Assembly: GCA_030431255.1 (NCBI GenBank)
Contig: JAUIJL010000009.1
Coordinates: forward strand, 62,001 to 126,000
DNA: 64,000 nt
Direction of reading: 5' to 3'
Origin: Thermoanaerobaculia bacterium
GTDB lineage: Bacteria; Acidobacteriota; Thermoanaerobaculia; Multivoradales; J023
Part shown: one piece after another, positions 27,935 to 36,997 of the stretch
How the letters are laid out: every line of letters starts with the position of its first letter
Numbering within the stretch: the stretch's first letter is position 1
Notes under the pieces: model-generated
The model's database searches: none
What the model was told of the DNA's origin: nothing
What the model saw: only the letters and a program-made list of their open reading frames with translations
Made by a program: the position numbers and the translations under genes

Positions 27935-29290
27935 CTACCAAGAGCTGGTGTCGCCGGACTCGAAGCCGTCGGCGAAAATTTGCATCGGATCGGCCACCCC
28001 TTCGATGCTGAAGCAGCGGTAAGACGTGCCCGTTCCCCGCGGCCCGGTACCGTCGGCATTGGCCACGTCACGCCACACCACCGCCACCTGGGGACGCCCC
28101 TGGCTATCCGGCTCGGGCAGGAAGCGAACAGCAGGCCGATCCTGCACATTCTGGGTGAAGGTATTGACGGTCGTCTCCCCGCCGATGGGGTTGCCCAGAG
28201 GATCGTAGACCTGCATATAGACATCGAGCTTGTCGACTTGGGTGTCGGCGGCATCACCGGCCCACACCACCGCGGAGAGATTTTCGGGCCCGTAGGCGAC
28301 CGCCGGCTGCCCTTGGGCATTTGCCGTCGTCGTGTTGACGACGAAATCATTGCCGATGGGATTGCCCATGGCGTCGAATCGGCGAGCGCGGACGTTGACC
28401 GGATCTCCTGGAATGTCGACGAAATTCTCCCAAACCACCGTAAAGCTGCCGTTGGTGGGATCGGCGGCGACCTGGGGCAAGTTGTTGGGCATACCGGCCG
28501 TGGTGCTGATATCAAAGGACGGCAACACCGTCGGGGTGCCGCCGGAGAGATCGACGATATTGCCTCGGATGGTGACGAAATCCGTCGACGGAATGATCAG
28601 CCGGTTGCCGGCCGGATCGAGCAAGGCGACGTCGGCGTTCAGCCCGGGGCCCAACTCGATGGCGCCGCCGTTCGGCACGCCGGTCGATCCGTCCACTCGC
28701 TGGGCCCGCACGGTAGGGGTCGCGCCGGGAAGATCCGAATAAACGACCGTCACCTCACCACTTTGATTGACCGCCACCCCGGTGTCGGCAAAGACCGGGT
28801 CCGGGAAGGTCGCGATATTGTCGATCGGAAAAGTCGAGAGATGGGTGCCCGATTCATCGAACGTCGCGACCCTGACCATTAAGGTCTGGGAAGCGGTTCC
28901 GTCGACGGCGAAGGCGAAGGCGACGAAATCACCGTCGTCCGTGGGGTTGCGGCTGCGGGCGCTGCTCGGCGTGGTCTTCGAGCTGGAGCTGACGGTCACG
29001 GTTTCCGAGCCGGCGTCCACGGGATTGGGCGTGCTGTGGAATTGATCGGTGAAAAATTGGAATTCCGGTGACGGCGGCGGGTTTCCTCCGGCAAACAACA
29101 GCCCCCCCATCAAAACCTCACCGGAATTTCCCCGAATGGATTCAAAGCGAGGCCCCACCACTTCGTCAGCGGCAACCGGGGTGCCCCCGATTTGCCCCTC
29201 GGCGGTGGGCACAACCGCCGGACCGGCGAAAAGAGTCGTGGGCGTGAGCATCAAGCACAGCGAGATCGAAGCGAGCACGAATGGACGCAT
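27935..29290 (-). CDS. Exported beta-propeller-like protein with FESGD tail
   Basis: 451 residues from ATG 29290, which has AAGGAG 8 nt upstream. The frame extends to 29341 without a ribosome-binding site. A signal peptide (FVLASISLCLMLTPTTLFA) precedes a mature part with repeated motifs of the form V-x-V-V-W/Y-x-D/N-x and R-A-R-R-F-D, G-N-P-I-G, typical of secreted repeat proteins with 50-60-residue blades. It ends M-Q-I-F-A-D-G-F-E-S-G-D-T-S-S-W, the same tail as at 4736, 29906 and 32406. No catalytic motif was seen. Confidence 0.82.
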   Translation of the reverse strand: MRPFVLASISLCLMLTPTTLFAGPAVVPTAEGQIGGTPVAADEVVGPRFESIRGNSGEVLMGGLLFAGGNPPPSPEFQFFTDQFHSTPNPVDAGSETVTVSSSSKTTPSSARSRNPTDDGDFVAFAFAVDGTASQTLMVRVATFDESGTHLSTFPIDNIATFPDPVFADTGVAVNQSGEVTVVYSDLPGATPTVRAQRVDGSTGVPNGGAIELGPGLNADVALLDPAGNRLIIPSTDFVTIRGNIVDLSGGTPTVLPSFDISTTAGMPNNLPQVAADPTNGSFTVVWENFVDIPGDPVNVRARRFDAMGNPIGNDFVVNTTTANAQGQPAVAYGPENLSAVVWAGDAADTQVDKLDVYMQVYDPLGNPIGGETTVNTFTQNVQDRPAVRFLPEPDSQGRPQVAVVWRDVANADGTGPRGTGTSYRCFSIEGVADPMQIFADGFESGDTSSW

Positions 29291-29505
29291 GATGGACTCC
29301 TTGGAGATTGGCAGAAGTTGTTTCCTGCCCGCTCTACGCAAGGAATCAAGAATTCAGATGAATCTATACGCTCACACCGCCAAGTCGAGGATCTCGGCAC
29401 GGTTGTCGGAAGCGTCGAAGCAAAGTCTCCTGGGGTTGGGTTCTCAACAATTGTAGTCGGCCCAGGCGTTAGATAGGCTTCGTCCGAGCCGACCCCGAGG
29501 AACCC

Positions 29506-29811
29506 ATGAGCGAAACGACGAACGTAGAAAACCAGCTGCTTCAGAAAAGACTGCGCTTCCTATTGCGAGCCTACATAGCCTGTTGGCTGGTGTTTTATTT
29601 CGCCATCAAGAAACAGACACCCGTGCTCGACGTCCAAGCTCAATTGGCCGAGCTTCAAGGCCTGACCTGGCTCACACCCATGGCATTCGTCTGGATCGCC
29701 GGCACCCTGAGCTTCACCCTGATCGCCGCCATCTATTGGCGACTGACCCGTCCACCGGCGCCGGAGGCGTCTTGGCGGGATGTGGTTGACGGGGAGATTG
29801 ATGGGGATTAG
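29506..29811 (+). CDS. Small membrane protein, two TM segments
   Basis: 101 residues with hydrophobic stretches at about 22-34 and 58-77, and a charged tail rich in Asp and Glu. ATG at 29506 has GAGGA 4 nt upstream. I recognise no family. It stands alone between the divergent gene ending 29290 and the gene at 29906. Confidence 0.6.
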   Translation: MSETTNVENQLLQKRLRFLLRAYIACWLVFYFAIKKQTPVLDVQAQLAELQGLTWLTPMAFVWIAGTLSFTLIAAIYWRLTRPPAPEASWRDVVDGEIDGD

Positions 29812-29905
29812 ACCCCCAAAAGGCCTGTGTTAAATTTCCTTCCACCAAAAAGCTTTCAAAGACTTCGGGCCCAATGACCCGAGCACAACCCAAAGGAAAC
29901 ACATC

Positions 29906-30784
29906 ATGCGCTCGACGATGGGAATGACGACTTGGATATTGGCGTTCTTTTGTGGGCTCAGCTTCGCGCCCGCGGTTTTTGCGGGAGTTGGCACCTGTGT
30001 CCCGTCGGCGACGACTCTGTGTTTGGGCGGCAATCGATATCAGGTGGATGTGGATTGGCAATCGACGACGTCTTCCGGGGAGGGGCAGGTCTTCTCCTTC
30101 GCCACTACGAATTCCGGATTCTTCACCCTCGAGGATCCGGATACGGTGGAGGTCTTGGTGAGCGTGTTGGACGGTTGCACGATCAATGACAACAGCTGGG
30201 TTTTCCTGGCGGATCTCTCCTCCAATCAGATGACCCTCACGGCCGCCGACACCAGCGGTGGGGCCTCGCAACAATACGAGTTCAATCTCGGTGCGAGTCG
30301 CAATCCCCTGGCGGATACCAGCGCCTTGGCTTGCCCCACCTTCATCTCCCCGGTACCGCAGGCTCCCTTGTTGAGAAGGGGCTCCGATCCCTACCTCGAG
30401 ATGGTGTCCGGCCGTTTTCGTGTGTCGGTGGAATGGGATTCCCAGACCGCCGGCACGGGTCCCGCCACTCCGGTCCATCTCACGGATTCTTCCGGGGCGT
30501 TTTGGTATTTCAACGACCGCAACCTCGACATGTTGCTCAAGATCGAGCCCCATCCCAGCAACGGCTTCTATCGCCTCGTGGCCGGCTCCCCCAGCACGGT
30601 CGGCTTCACGATCACCGTCCAGGACACCTGCCTGGGCACGACCCAGGCCTACTCTTTGATGGAAGGCGGGCCCTTAACCACCGTCATCGATGAGCAAATG
30701 CACGCCATCGACTGTATCGATCACGTCTTTGCCAACGGCTTCGAGTCCGGAGATACCTCCCTGTGGTCGAGCACGGCTCCTTGA
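29906..30784 (+). CDS. Exported protein with two copies of a Cys-x-Leu-Cys-Leu-Gly domain and an FESGD-like tail
   Basis: 292 residues. ATG 29906 has AAAGGA 8 nt upstream and opens a signal peptide (WILAFFCGLSFAPAVFA). Copy one (about 30-145) begins C-V-P-S-A-T-T-L-C-L-G-G and has the pattern S-G-F-F-T-L-x-D-P-D-x-V-E-V-L-V-x-V-L-D. Copy two (about 160-275) begins S-G-R-F-R-V-S-V-E-W and has A-F-W-Y-F-N-D-R-N-L-D-M-L-L-K-I. The same domain closes the subtilisin at 18512. It ends V-F-A-N-G-F-E-S-G-D-T-S-L-W-S plus five residues, so its FESGD tail is slightly internal. The next gene starts 8 nt downstream. Confidence 0.82.
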   Translation: MRSTMGMTTWILAFFCGLSFAPAVFAGVGTCVPSATTLCLGGNRYQVDVDWQSTTSSGEGQVFSFATTNSGFFTLEDPDTVEVLVSVLDGCTINDNSWVFLADLSSNQMTLTAADTSGGASQQYEFNLGASRNPLADTSALACPTFISPVPQAPLLRRGSDPYLEMVSGRFRVSVEWDSQTAGTGPATPVHLTDSSGAFWYFNDRNLDMLLKIEPHPSNGFYRLVAGSPSTVGFTITVQDTCLGTTQAYSLMEGGPLTTVIDEQMHAIDCIDHVFANGFESGDTSLWSSTAP

Positions 30785-30792
30785 AGACACCT

Positions 30793-32223
30793 ATGACCTT
30801 GACCGCCAGGGCCTTGGGTCTGGCCGCCGCCTTGCTGCTTTATGCCGGCTGTGGTCGCTCACCGGAGCCCGAATCGGCGCCCCCGCCTGCCCCAATTCCC
30901 GAGCCGACGGTCTACTACGAAGCGGCGATGAAAGCGGCGGCCTGGATCGATGCCCAAGCCAGGGAGACGGAGCATGGGCTGGCTTGGGGAGAGAAGAAAG
31001 AGCTTCCCGAGCTACCTCCGGAAATCTCGGCGGAATTCCTACCTTTCGGCCTGACGCTCTACAGCGGCACGGCGGGGACCGTGCGTTTTTGGCTCGACGC
31101 CCACCGCCACACCCAGGGCCCGGGACATCTGGACCGGGCGGTCCGGGGAGCCGACGAGCTTTTGGCACACCTGCCGTCGGCGGCTCCCGAGGACCCGAAT
31201 CAAATCGGTTTCTACGGCCTATACGACGGTTGGGCCGGCATCCTCTGGACCCTGGAGCAGGTCCATCAAGCGTCCGGCGAGCCCAGGTTCCGAGAAGGTG
31301 CCAGGCGTTTGCTCGATCAAATCCACGCCTGCGCCCAAGAAGCCGGCGACGGGGTCCACTGGGGCGAGACCAACGAGCTTTTCTACGGCAATGCCGGATT
31401 CGGTCTCGTGCTGTTGTGGGCCGCCGACACCTTCGAGCACCCCGAGTCGGAAGCGCTGGCGACGCGCGCCGGACGATGGCTGCTGACCAGCTCCGAGCCC
31501 CGACCCGGCGGTCGCACGTGGCCTTGGGGTCCTCAAAATCCCGATCTGGTGATGCCCAACTTCTCCCACGGCACCGCCGGCGTGGTTTATTTTCTGGCAG
31601 CCCTCTATCGACGGACCGGCGAGCAGGCTTTCCTCGATGCGGCTCTGGAAGGCGCGGGTCACCTGACCGAGGTCGCCGAAACCGCCGACGGCAAATATTG
31701 CTTGGTCTTTCACCACGAAAACAAAGGGGACCGCAAAGGCGGCGAGGACCGCTACTACCTGGGCTTCTGTCACGGTCCCGTAGGCACCAGCCGCATGTTC
31801 GAGCAGCTGTATCTGGCGACCCAGGAAGCGCAATGGCGGCAGTGGGTCGACCAGGGCAGCCGAGCCATTGCCGAGTCGGGCATTCCCGAGCAGGAGACGC
31901 CGGGCTTCTGGAACAACGTCAGCCAATGCTGCGGCTCGGCCGGGGTCATGGATCACTTCGTCCACCAATATCGACGCACCGGTGATCGCGAGCATCTGGC
32001 CTTCGCTCAGCGCATGGCCGACGACCTGCTGAGCCGGGCCGAGTCGGAGGGCGAGGGTCTGAAATGGGTGCAGGCCGAGCATCGGGTGAAACCCGAGCTG
32101 TTGGAGGCGCAGATCAGCTACATGCAAGGAGCGGCCGGCATCGCGGCTGCCTTGCTCCACCTCGACGCGGCCCTGCGCGACCTCGACGTGGAGCCTCTGC
32201 GTTTGGTGGACGATCCTTGGTAG
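30793..32223 (+). CDS. Exported LanC-like (lanthionine synthetase C-like) lipoprotein
   Basis: 476 residues from ATG 30793, the start that gives a signal peptide. A GTG at 30763 would overlap the previous gene. An imperfect lipobox (L-L-Y-A-G-C) near residue 19 predicts a periplasmic lipoprotein. The rest is an alpha/alpha toroid with the Gly-rich inner-helix motifs of the LanC family: F-S-H-G-T-A-G, F-C326-H-G-P-V-G, Q-C379-C380-G-S-A-G and Y-M-Q-G-A-A-G. LanC proteins use Cys, Cys and His to bind zinc and activate cysteine thiols for lanthionine rings. Here the His of the second Cys-His pair is replaced by C380, while the first Cys is followed by His. No LanB, LanM or precursor peptide gene lies nearby. 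The function is unknown. Confidence 0.85.
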   Translation: MTLTARALGLAAALLLYAGCGRSPEPESAPPPAPIPEPTVYYEAAMKAAAWIDAQARETEHGLAWGEKKELPELPPEISAEFLPFGLTLYSGTAGTVRFWLDAHRHTQGPGHLDRAVRGADELLAHLPSAAPEDPNQIGFYGLYDGWAGILWTLEQVHQASGEPRFREGARRLLDQIHACAQEAGDGVHWGETNELFYGNAGFGLVLLWAADTFEHPESEALATRAGRWLLTSSEPRPGGRTWPWGPQNPDLVMPNFSHGTAGVVYFLAALYRRTGEQAFLDAALEGAGHLTEVAETADGKYCLVFHHENKGDRKGGEDRYYLGFCHGPVGTSRMFEQLYLATQEAQWRQWVDQGSRAIAESGIPEQETPGFWNNVSQCCGSAGVMDHFVHQYRRTGDREHLAFAQRMADDLLSRAESEGEGLKWVQAEHRVKPELLEAQISYMQGAAGIAAALLHLDAALRDLDVEPLRLVDDPW

Positions 32224-32405
32224 GACCCTGAGCGATACCGTCGAGTCGGCAGGATTCCCAAACAGGTGTTGTCGGATCCTGACTCGAGGGTCGGTCCGAG
32301 AGCGCATTCCAGGACGATTCGGCCGCAATTCTTGGCGGCTCCGCCGTGGCATTGATGTTGCTCTGTTGAGGGGCATCGTCAATTCCACAGAAAGTGAGCC
32401 CCCTC

Positions 32406-33515
32406 ATGATTCGCTTCCCGAACACTCGATGCCCTTCGACGAGCCGACAGCCTGCTCGTCTTCCATATGCCTGGGTCGTAGGCGCCGCCCTGCTGGCGGT
32501 CCAACCCGTCGTCGCCGAGCCGTTTGCCTACATCACCAACTTCTTGGACGGCACCGTGTCCATCGTCGATCTCGGGCCGTCGCCGGCAGCGGTGGTGGAC
32601 ACGGTCACCGTCGGCGCCAATCCCTACGGTGTAGCCGTGGACTCCGATCGACAGATCATCTACGTGGCCAATAGCGACGACAACACGGTATCGGTGATCG
32701 ATGTCGGCCAGATCCCCGCACAGGTCATCCACACCGTGTCCGTGGGATCGGAGCCCAACGGCCTCGCGGTGACCCCGGACGGAGGTCTCGTGCTGGTAGC
32801 CAACTACGCCGGCAACTCGGTTTCGGTAATCGACGCGAGCTTGACGGTGCCCGCGGTTATCGACACGGTGGCGGTCGGCGAAGGTCCGGAATATTTGGTC
32901 ATCCATGCCGACGGCACCCGGGCGTACGTGGGCAACACCGAGGACAACACGGGCACCAGCACCGTGACCGCCATGGGCATTGCCTCCACCTCGGTGACGG
33001 TGCTCGACACCTTCGACGTCGGTCCAGAGGCCCACGGCGTCGCGCTGGCACCCGACGGTGATCTCTGGGTGGTCACCGCCGACGACGGCAAGCTGAGCTC
33101 TTTCGAGACCGAAGCCGACACCCACGACAGCCTGAAAAGCGTCGACACGGGAGCCCGGCTCTACGGCCTTACCCTCTCGCCGACGGGAGATCGCGCCTTT
33201 GCCGGCAATCCCGAGGGCAGCGCGATTCTAGTGGTCGACATCACCGCCGAATCGCCGACGATCATCGACACCATCGACGTGGGCCAAGCGGTGTTCGGCT
33301 TGGACACCAGCGCCGATGGCGGGCTGCTCTACGCCCTCAGCATCGGTGACCAGCTGCTTCGGACCTACGACGTCTCCCAAGTGCCCGCGGTCCTGCTTCC
33401 CACCACCGAGGTCGGTCAAGGTCCCCTGGCCCTGGGAGACTTCGTCTCTCGACAAAGCCCGCTGATCTTCGCCGACGGCTTCGAATCCGGAGACCTCACG
33501 GCCTGGTCGAAGTAG
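32406..33515 (+). CDS. Exported YVTN-type beta-propeller protein with FESGD tail
   Basis: 369 residues from ATG 32406. A GTG at 32394 is possible. The signal peptide ends AVQPVVA. Blades repeat about every 42 residues with Y-V-A-N-x-x-D-N-T-V-S-V-I-D and G-x-x-P-x-G-L-A-V-x-P-D-G, the YVTN (surface-layer) propeller signature. It ends L-I-F-A-D-G-F-E-S-G-D-L-T-A-W-S-K. Such proteins are usually surface-bound binding platforms. Convergent with the metallophosphoesterase gene at 33680. Confidence 0.88.
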   Translation: MIRFPNTRCPSTSRQPARLPYAWVVGAALLAVQPVVAEPFAYITNFLDGTVSIVDLGPSPAAVVDTVTVGANPYGVAVDSDRQIIYVANSDDNTVSVIDVGQIPAQVIHTVSVGSEPNGLAVTPDGGLVLVANYAGNSVSVIDASLTVPAVIDTVAVGEGPEYLVIHADGTRAYVGNTEDNTGTSTVTAMGIASTSVTVLDTFDVGPEAHGVALAPDGDLWVVTADDGKLSSFETEADTHDSLKSVDTGARLYGLTLSPTGDRAFAGNPEGSAILVVDITAESPTIIDTIDVGQAVFGLDTSADGGLLYALSIGDQLLRTYDVSQVPAVLLPTTEVGQGPLALGDFVSRQSPLIFADGFESGDLTAWSK

Positions 33516-33679
33516 CCCCTCGGATCGGTTGCCTTGGCAGAAGGGGCGCGCTGGGATAGAAATCTTGCCGATGGACACCCCTTCGAAGAGGACAGCACGA
33601 TTCCAATCGAGGAGCTGCGCCTCGCCCACGCTCGTCGGTTGATGGCGCTCGGCCGATGGGAAGCCGGGAATTACACCGG

Positions 33680-36046
33680 TTACGGACTCGCCGGTTGCAG
33701 CGTCGTCGTCACGAAATGGGTGACGTCGAAGGTCTCGACCCAATCCTCTGCGTCGTGATCTCTCACCCTGGAGATGATCTTGTCGCTGTGGACGAAGAGG
33801 CAGGACGATCCCTTATTCGCGGCCGTCGCCCCCACACTCAGGTGTTGCACCCCGTTTTCGAGGTGCTCATGACCACGACCTTCTCCATCGAGATTGCCGT
33901 AGGAAAGATGGAGATGGCCGCTGGCGTAAGCCACGACATTGGGATGATTCAGAAGTAGCGTTCGGACTTGAGGCGACTCGAGCATGTAGTGATCGAACGG
34001 GTAATTCTTGGGGTCGTAGTTGTCACCACTGCCGTAGGTCGTGTTGGACAACGGCGCGTGAAAATAGATCACGGTGGTGGTTTGGGTATCCGCCGCCAGC
34101 TCGTTGGTCAGCCACGTCAGCTGATCCGGGCCAATGGAGCAGATGTGGTGGCTGGGCCCGGACACGCTCAGGGTGCTCAACGTGATGAACCGGATTCCGC
34201 GAATCGTGGTGGAATACCAAAGCGGCCTCTCCGTCTCGTATTGGTATCGATCCAAGCCACAATGCAAATCCGAGTTGCCCGCCATGGGGAAGAGAGGGGT
34301 CAGCGCCCGTGGCTCGAGGTAAAGCCGGTAATCCGGCCAATACTCGCAATGTTGCGTCAGGTCTCCCAACACGAAAAGGGAGGAATGGGGCAGGTTCTCC
34401 AGATCATCCATGGCGATGGTGGCATTCTCCACCGTATTCGGATTGATGCCGAATTGGGGATCCCCCATCATGCACACGGCGAGAGCGTCCTCCAGGGCCA
34501 GCTTGCCCATGTCGGTCCAACCGCCGGCGTTCGAGGTCAGGGATTGATCGTAAGTGGTGAGATACACCGTCTTCTCTCCCTCGAAACCGCTCTTGAAGGT
34601 AAGACTCAACCGTAGAGTCATCGTATCCCCCACCCACTCCACGGAGCTCTCGGCCACGTCGAGCTTGACCTGGGAATTCTCGACACTCGCCCCTGGAGTC
34701 CCGGGCACGAGGCCTGGTCCCTGCCAGCCCGAATCGTCATCGTTTCTGAGAAAGAGCTGATCGACCGTACGGTTGTAGAAGACATAGGTCGAGTCGGCCC
34801 CCGACAAGGTGTCGTTGATGATCAGGCCGGCTCCGCGGACATCCTGGGCGCCGTTGGCATCCTTGAATTCCATGGCCAGGTCCCTCGGCTCGCCGATGAC
34901 GGCAAAGGCCGGCAGAACCGGCGTGACGTCCCCAAGAGTCGGCGCGGACGGCCCCGCCGGAGCGAGAATCGTCCACAAGCCGGAGTTGATCCAGCCCGAG
35001 TTGTTGCTGAGTGAATCGGAGGCGTGCACAAAAACGCTTTTGTCCGCCGGCAATCCACCCGCGATGAAATCACTCTTGAAGGTGACGTTGGCGCGCAATC
35101 GCAAAATATCGGCACCGATGGTAGAGACTTCGGTCTTCGCCGCGTCCAAAATGCATTGGGTGTTTTGGATCGTCGCCGAGGAGCCCGGAGCAACCCCGCC
35201 GAGCCACGCCGTATTGCCGTCGTCCCGCAGACGCAGCAGATCCGTCACCGGGTCGTAATAAACGTAACACGCGCTATTGCCGGTCACATCCTCGTTAATC
35301 TTTAGAAAGAGAAATCGAAGGTCGCGCCAGCCGTTGGTGTCGGAATAATCCACCTCGATGAAGGCATCTTGATCCACGTAGCTCGACGCCGGCAGCATCG
35401 GCGAGGTGACCTCAGCCGTCGGCGGGTTGGTCCAGCCCTCAGCAAGCACCGTCCAAGCCGCGAGGTCCTGCCAGCCGGAATCAGCTCCAGATTGATCCGA
35501 CGCGTGGAGATAAACATGTTTGGTCGCCGGCAGGGTGCCGGCGATAAAACCGTGCCTAAAGGTCAGGTTGGCGATCAACCGAATGGTGTCGGTACCGACC
35601 TGCTGCACCGAGGTCTCGGCAATGTCGAGAATGCATTGGCTGTTCTGCAATGGCGGAACCGGCGAGCCGGGAATCGCCGAGCCCGGCAACCAATCGGTAT
35701 TGTCGTCATTGCGCAGTCTGAGCAGCTGGTTGCCGCCGTGGTAAGAAACATAACAAGCCGTGGTTCCGGCCACCTCTTCGTTGATTCTTAGAAACATAAA
35801 AGTGAGATCGCCGGCGCCGTCGGGATCACTGAAATCGGCGGTCACGAAGACCTCTTGGCTGGTGTAGCTGACCCCGTTAGCCGGTAATAATGCGACCGCC
35901 TCCGGCGCAGCCGCAAAGCTCGGCATAGCCGAAAATATGAGCGAGAAGAGAAAGACGAGGCAACGCATGGTCGCCCTTGGGACTCCTGAGTCCCGAAAGG
36001 CTGAGCTGATGTCGAAATGAGCTGGTTTTCTTTGGACTGTCTTCAT
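33680..36046 (-). CDS. Exported calcineurin-like metallophosphoesterase with three N-terminal repeats
   Basis: 788 residues. ATG 36046 has AGGAG 7 nt upstream, though a signal peptide only begins at M27 (MRCLVFLFSLIFSAMPSFA), so ATG 35968 is an alternative. Three repeats of about 160 residues (about 48-205, 207-365, 370-530) share D-x-x-G-x-x-D-x-x-x-x-x-x-I-N, Y-V-x-Y, L-x-L-R-x-D-x-x-x-x-W and N-x-Q-x-x-L-D. The C-terminal phosphoesterase has G-D-P-Q in place of the usual G-D-x-H, then G-D-L-T-Q, G-N-S-D in place of G-N-H-D, F-H-A-P and G-H-L-H-L-S. The first-motif histidine and one metal-ligand residue thus differ from the family norm. Confidence 0.85.
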   Translation of the reverse strand: MKTVQRKPAHFDISSAFRDSGVPRATMRCLVFLFSLIFSAMPSFAAAPEAVALLPANGVSYTSQEVFVTADFSDPDGAGDLTFMFLRINEEVAGTTACYVSYHGGNQLLRLRNDDNTDWLPGSAIPGSPVPPLQNSQCILDIAETSVQQVGTDTIRLIANLTFRHGFIAGTLPATKHVYLHASDQSGADSGWQDLAAWTVLAEGWTNPPTAEVTSPMLPASSYVDQDAFIEVDYSDTNGWRDLRFLFLKINEDVTGNSACYVYYDPVTDLLRLRDDGNTAWLGGVAPGSSATIQNTQCILDAAKTEVSTIGADILRLRANVTFKSDFIAGGLPADKSVFVHASDSLSNNSGWINSGLWTILAPAGPSAPTLGDVTPVLPAFAVIGEPRDLAMEFKDANGAQDVRGAGLIINDTLSGADSTYVFYNRTVDQLFLRNDDDSGWQGPGLVPGTPGASVENSQVKLDVAESSVEWVGDTMTLRLSLTFKSGFEGEKTVYLTTYDQSLTSNAGGWTDMGKLALEDALAVCMMGDPQFGINPNTVENATIAMDDLENLPHSSLFVLGDLTQHCEYWPDYRLYLEPRALTPLFPMAGNSDLHCGLDRYQYETERPLWYSTTIRGIRFITLSTLSVSGPSHHICSIGPDQLTWLTNELAADTQTTTVIYFHAPLSNTTYGSGDNYDPKNYPFDHYMLESPQVRTLLLNHPNVVAYASGHLHLSYGNLDGEGRGHEHLENGVQHLSVGATAANKGSSCLFVHSDKIISRVRDHDAEDWVETFDVTHFVTTTLQPASP

Positions 36047-36367
36047 GGTGTTGCTCCTAAGATAGGTTCGTCCCTACCGCTAGGCCCGCCCCAAAGTTGA
36101 GCCGATCGTTCAAGAGCTGAGCGGCTCGCCGCTGAAAAGGCTGATTTTGGGGGTCGGATTGCGGTTTCGGTGTTCATATAGGACGTAGTAGCAACGCCGC
36201 TGCCGGCCTCGCCAACGGCGCGACCATTTCTTCCCTCAAAGAAAAATGGGTAAAGCTTGAAGCGCAGAGGTTTGGGATATGCTTGCCGCCGGAAACACCG
36301 AATACGACCCGATCGCCCTCCCCCGGCAACGGCGCGCTCCGGCCACGAAGATCCGCGGAGAATCCCC
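36047..36367. other. Intergenic region between divergent genes
   Basis: 321 nt separating the metallophosphoesterase gene from the ECF sigma gene. Both promoters must lie here. I could not identify a clear -35/-10 pair, repeat or RNA. Confidence 0.5.
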
Positions 36368-36994
36368 ATGTTCTTGGTGCTGCTCGACACCCCGAAACGA
36401 CCGGCCGGCGCGTTGGACGATGCCGTGGCCGCGTTTCAGCGCGGGGAGAACCGGGAGCAGAGCTTTCAGGTGGTGGTGGAGCGTTTCTTCAGGCCGATTC
36501 AGGGTTTCTTCGCCAAACGGGTGCGGTCGCCGGAGGATCGCTTAGATCTCACCCAAGAAACCTTCTTTCGCGCCTATAAGAGCCTGGACGGCTTTCGCGG
36601 TGAGTCGAAGCTGTCTACTTGGCTTTTTCGCATCGCTTACTACACATATCAGCACTATTTACGCACTGGTATGTTGCGGGACGACGACGTCAGCCTCTCG
36701 CCCGTGGATGACGCCGACTTCGACGGAGACGAAAGGGTGGCTCGGTCGACGGCTTCGGGGGCCGATACGGGCCTTTTGCGGCGAGAGGAGCTTCGATTGC
36801 TCTCCGAAGCGATTCGGGATCTGCCGCCGAAGATGCGTCAATCCGTGACGTTGCGGGTGTATCGGGATCGCAGCTACCAGGAGATCGCCGACCACATGGG
36901 CATTTCGATCCAGACCGTCAAAGCCCATCTCTTCCAAGCCAAGCAGCAGCTTCGCAAGCGGTTGGAAGGTTATTTTGAAGACGTGGATTTTTGA
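36368..36994 (+). CDS. ECF-family RNA polymerase sigma factor
   Basis: 208 residues from ATG 36368, which follows CGGAG by 7 nt. The frame is open to 36257 but the extra residues are not sigma-like. Region 2 is clear (D-L-T-Q-E-T-F-F-R-A-Y-K-S-L-D-G-F-R-G-E-S-K-L, with L-F-R-I-A-Y-Y-T). Region 4 has P-P-K-M-R-Q-S-V-T-L-R and the HTH S-Y-Q-E-I-A-D-H-M-G-I-S-I-Q-T-V-K-A-H-L. The anti-sigma gene starts 3 nt after its stop and the CHAT gene overlaps that, so the three are one transcriptional unit. Expected role: control of its own operon and a regulon in response to the membrane partner. Confidence 0.92.
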   Translation: MFLVLLDTPKRPAGALDDAVAAFQRGENREQSFQVVVERFFRPIQGFFAKRVRSPEDRLDLTQETFFRAYKSLDGFRGESKLSTWLFRIAYYTYQHYLRTGMLRDDDVSLSPVDDADFDGDERVARSTASGADTGLLRREELRLLSEAIRDLPPKMRQSVTLRVYRDRSYQEIADHMGISIQTVKAHLFQAKQQLRKRLEGYFEDVDF

Positions 36995-36997
36995 TCG

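Noticed and set aside
30763-30792. GTG start of the LanC-like gene
   Set aside because: It would overlap the previous gene and place ten polar residues before the lipoprotein signal; ATG 30793 is cleaner.
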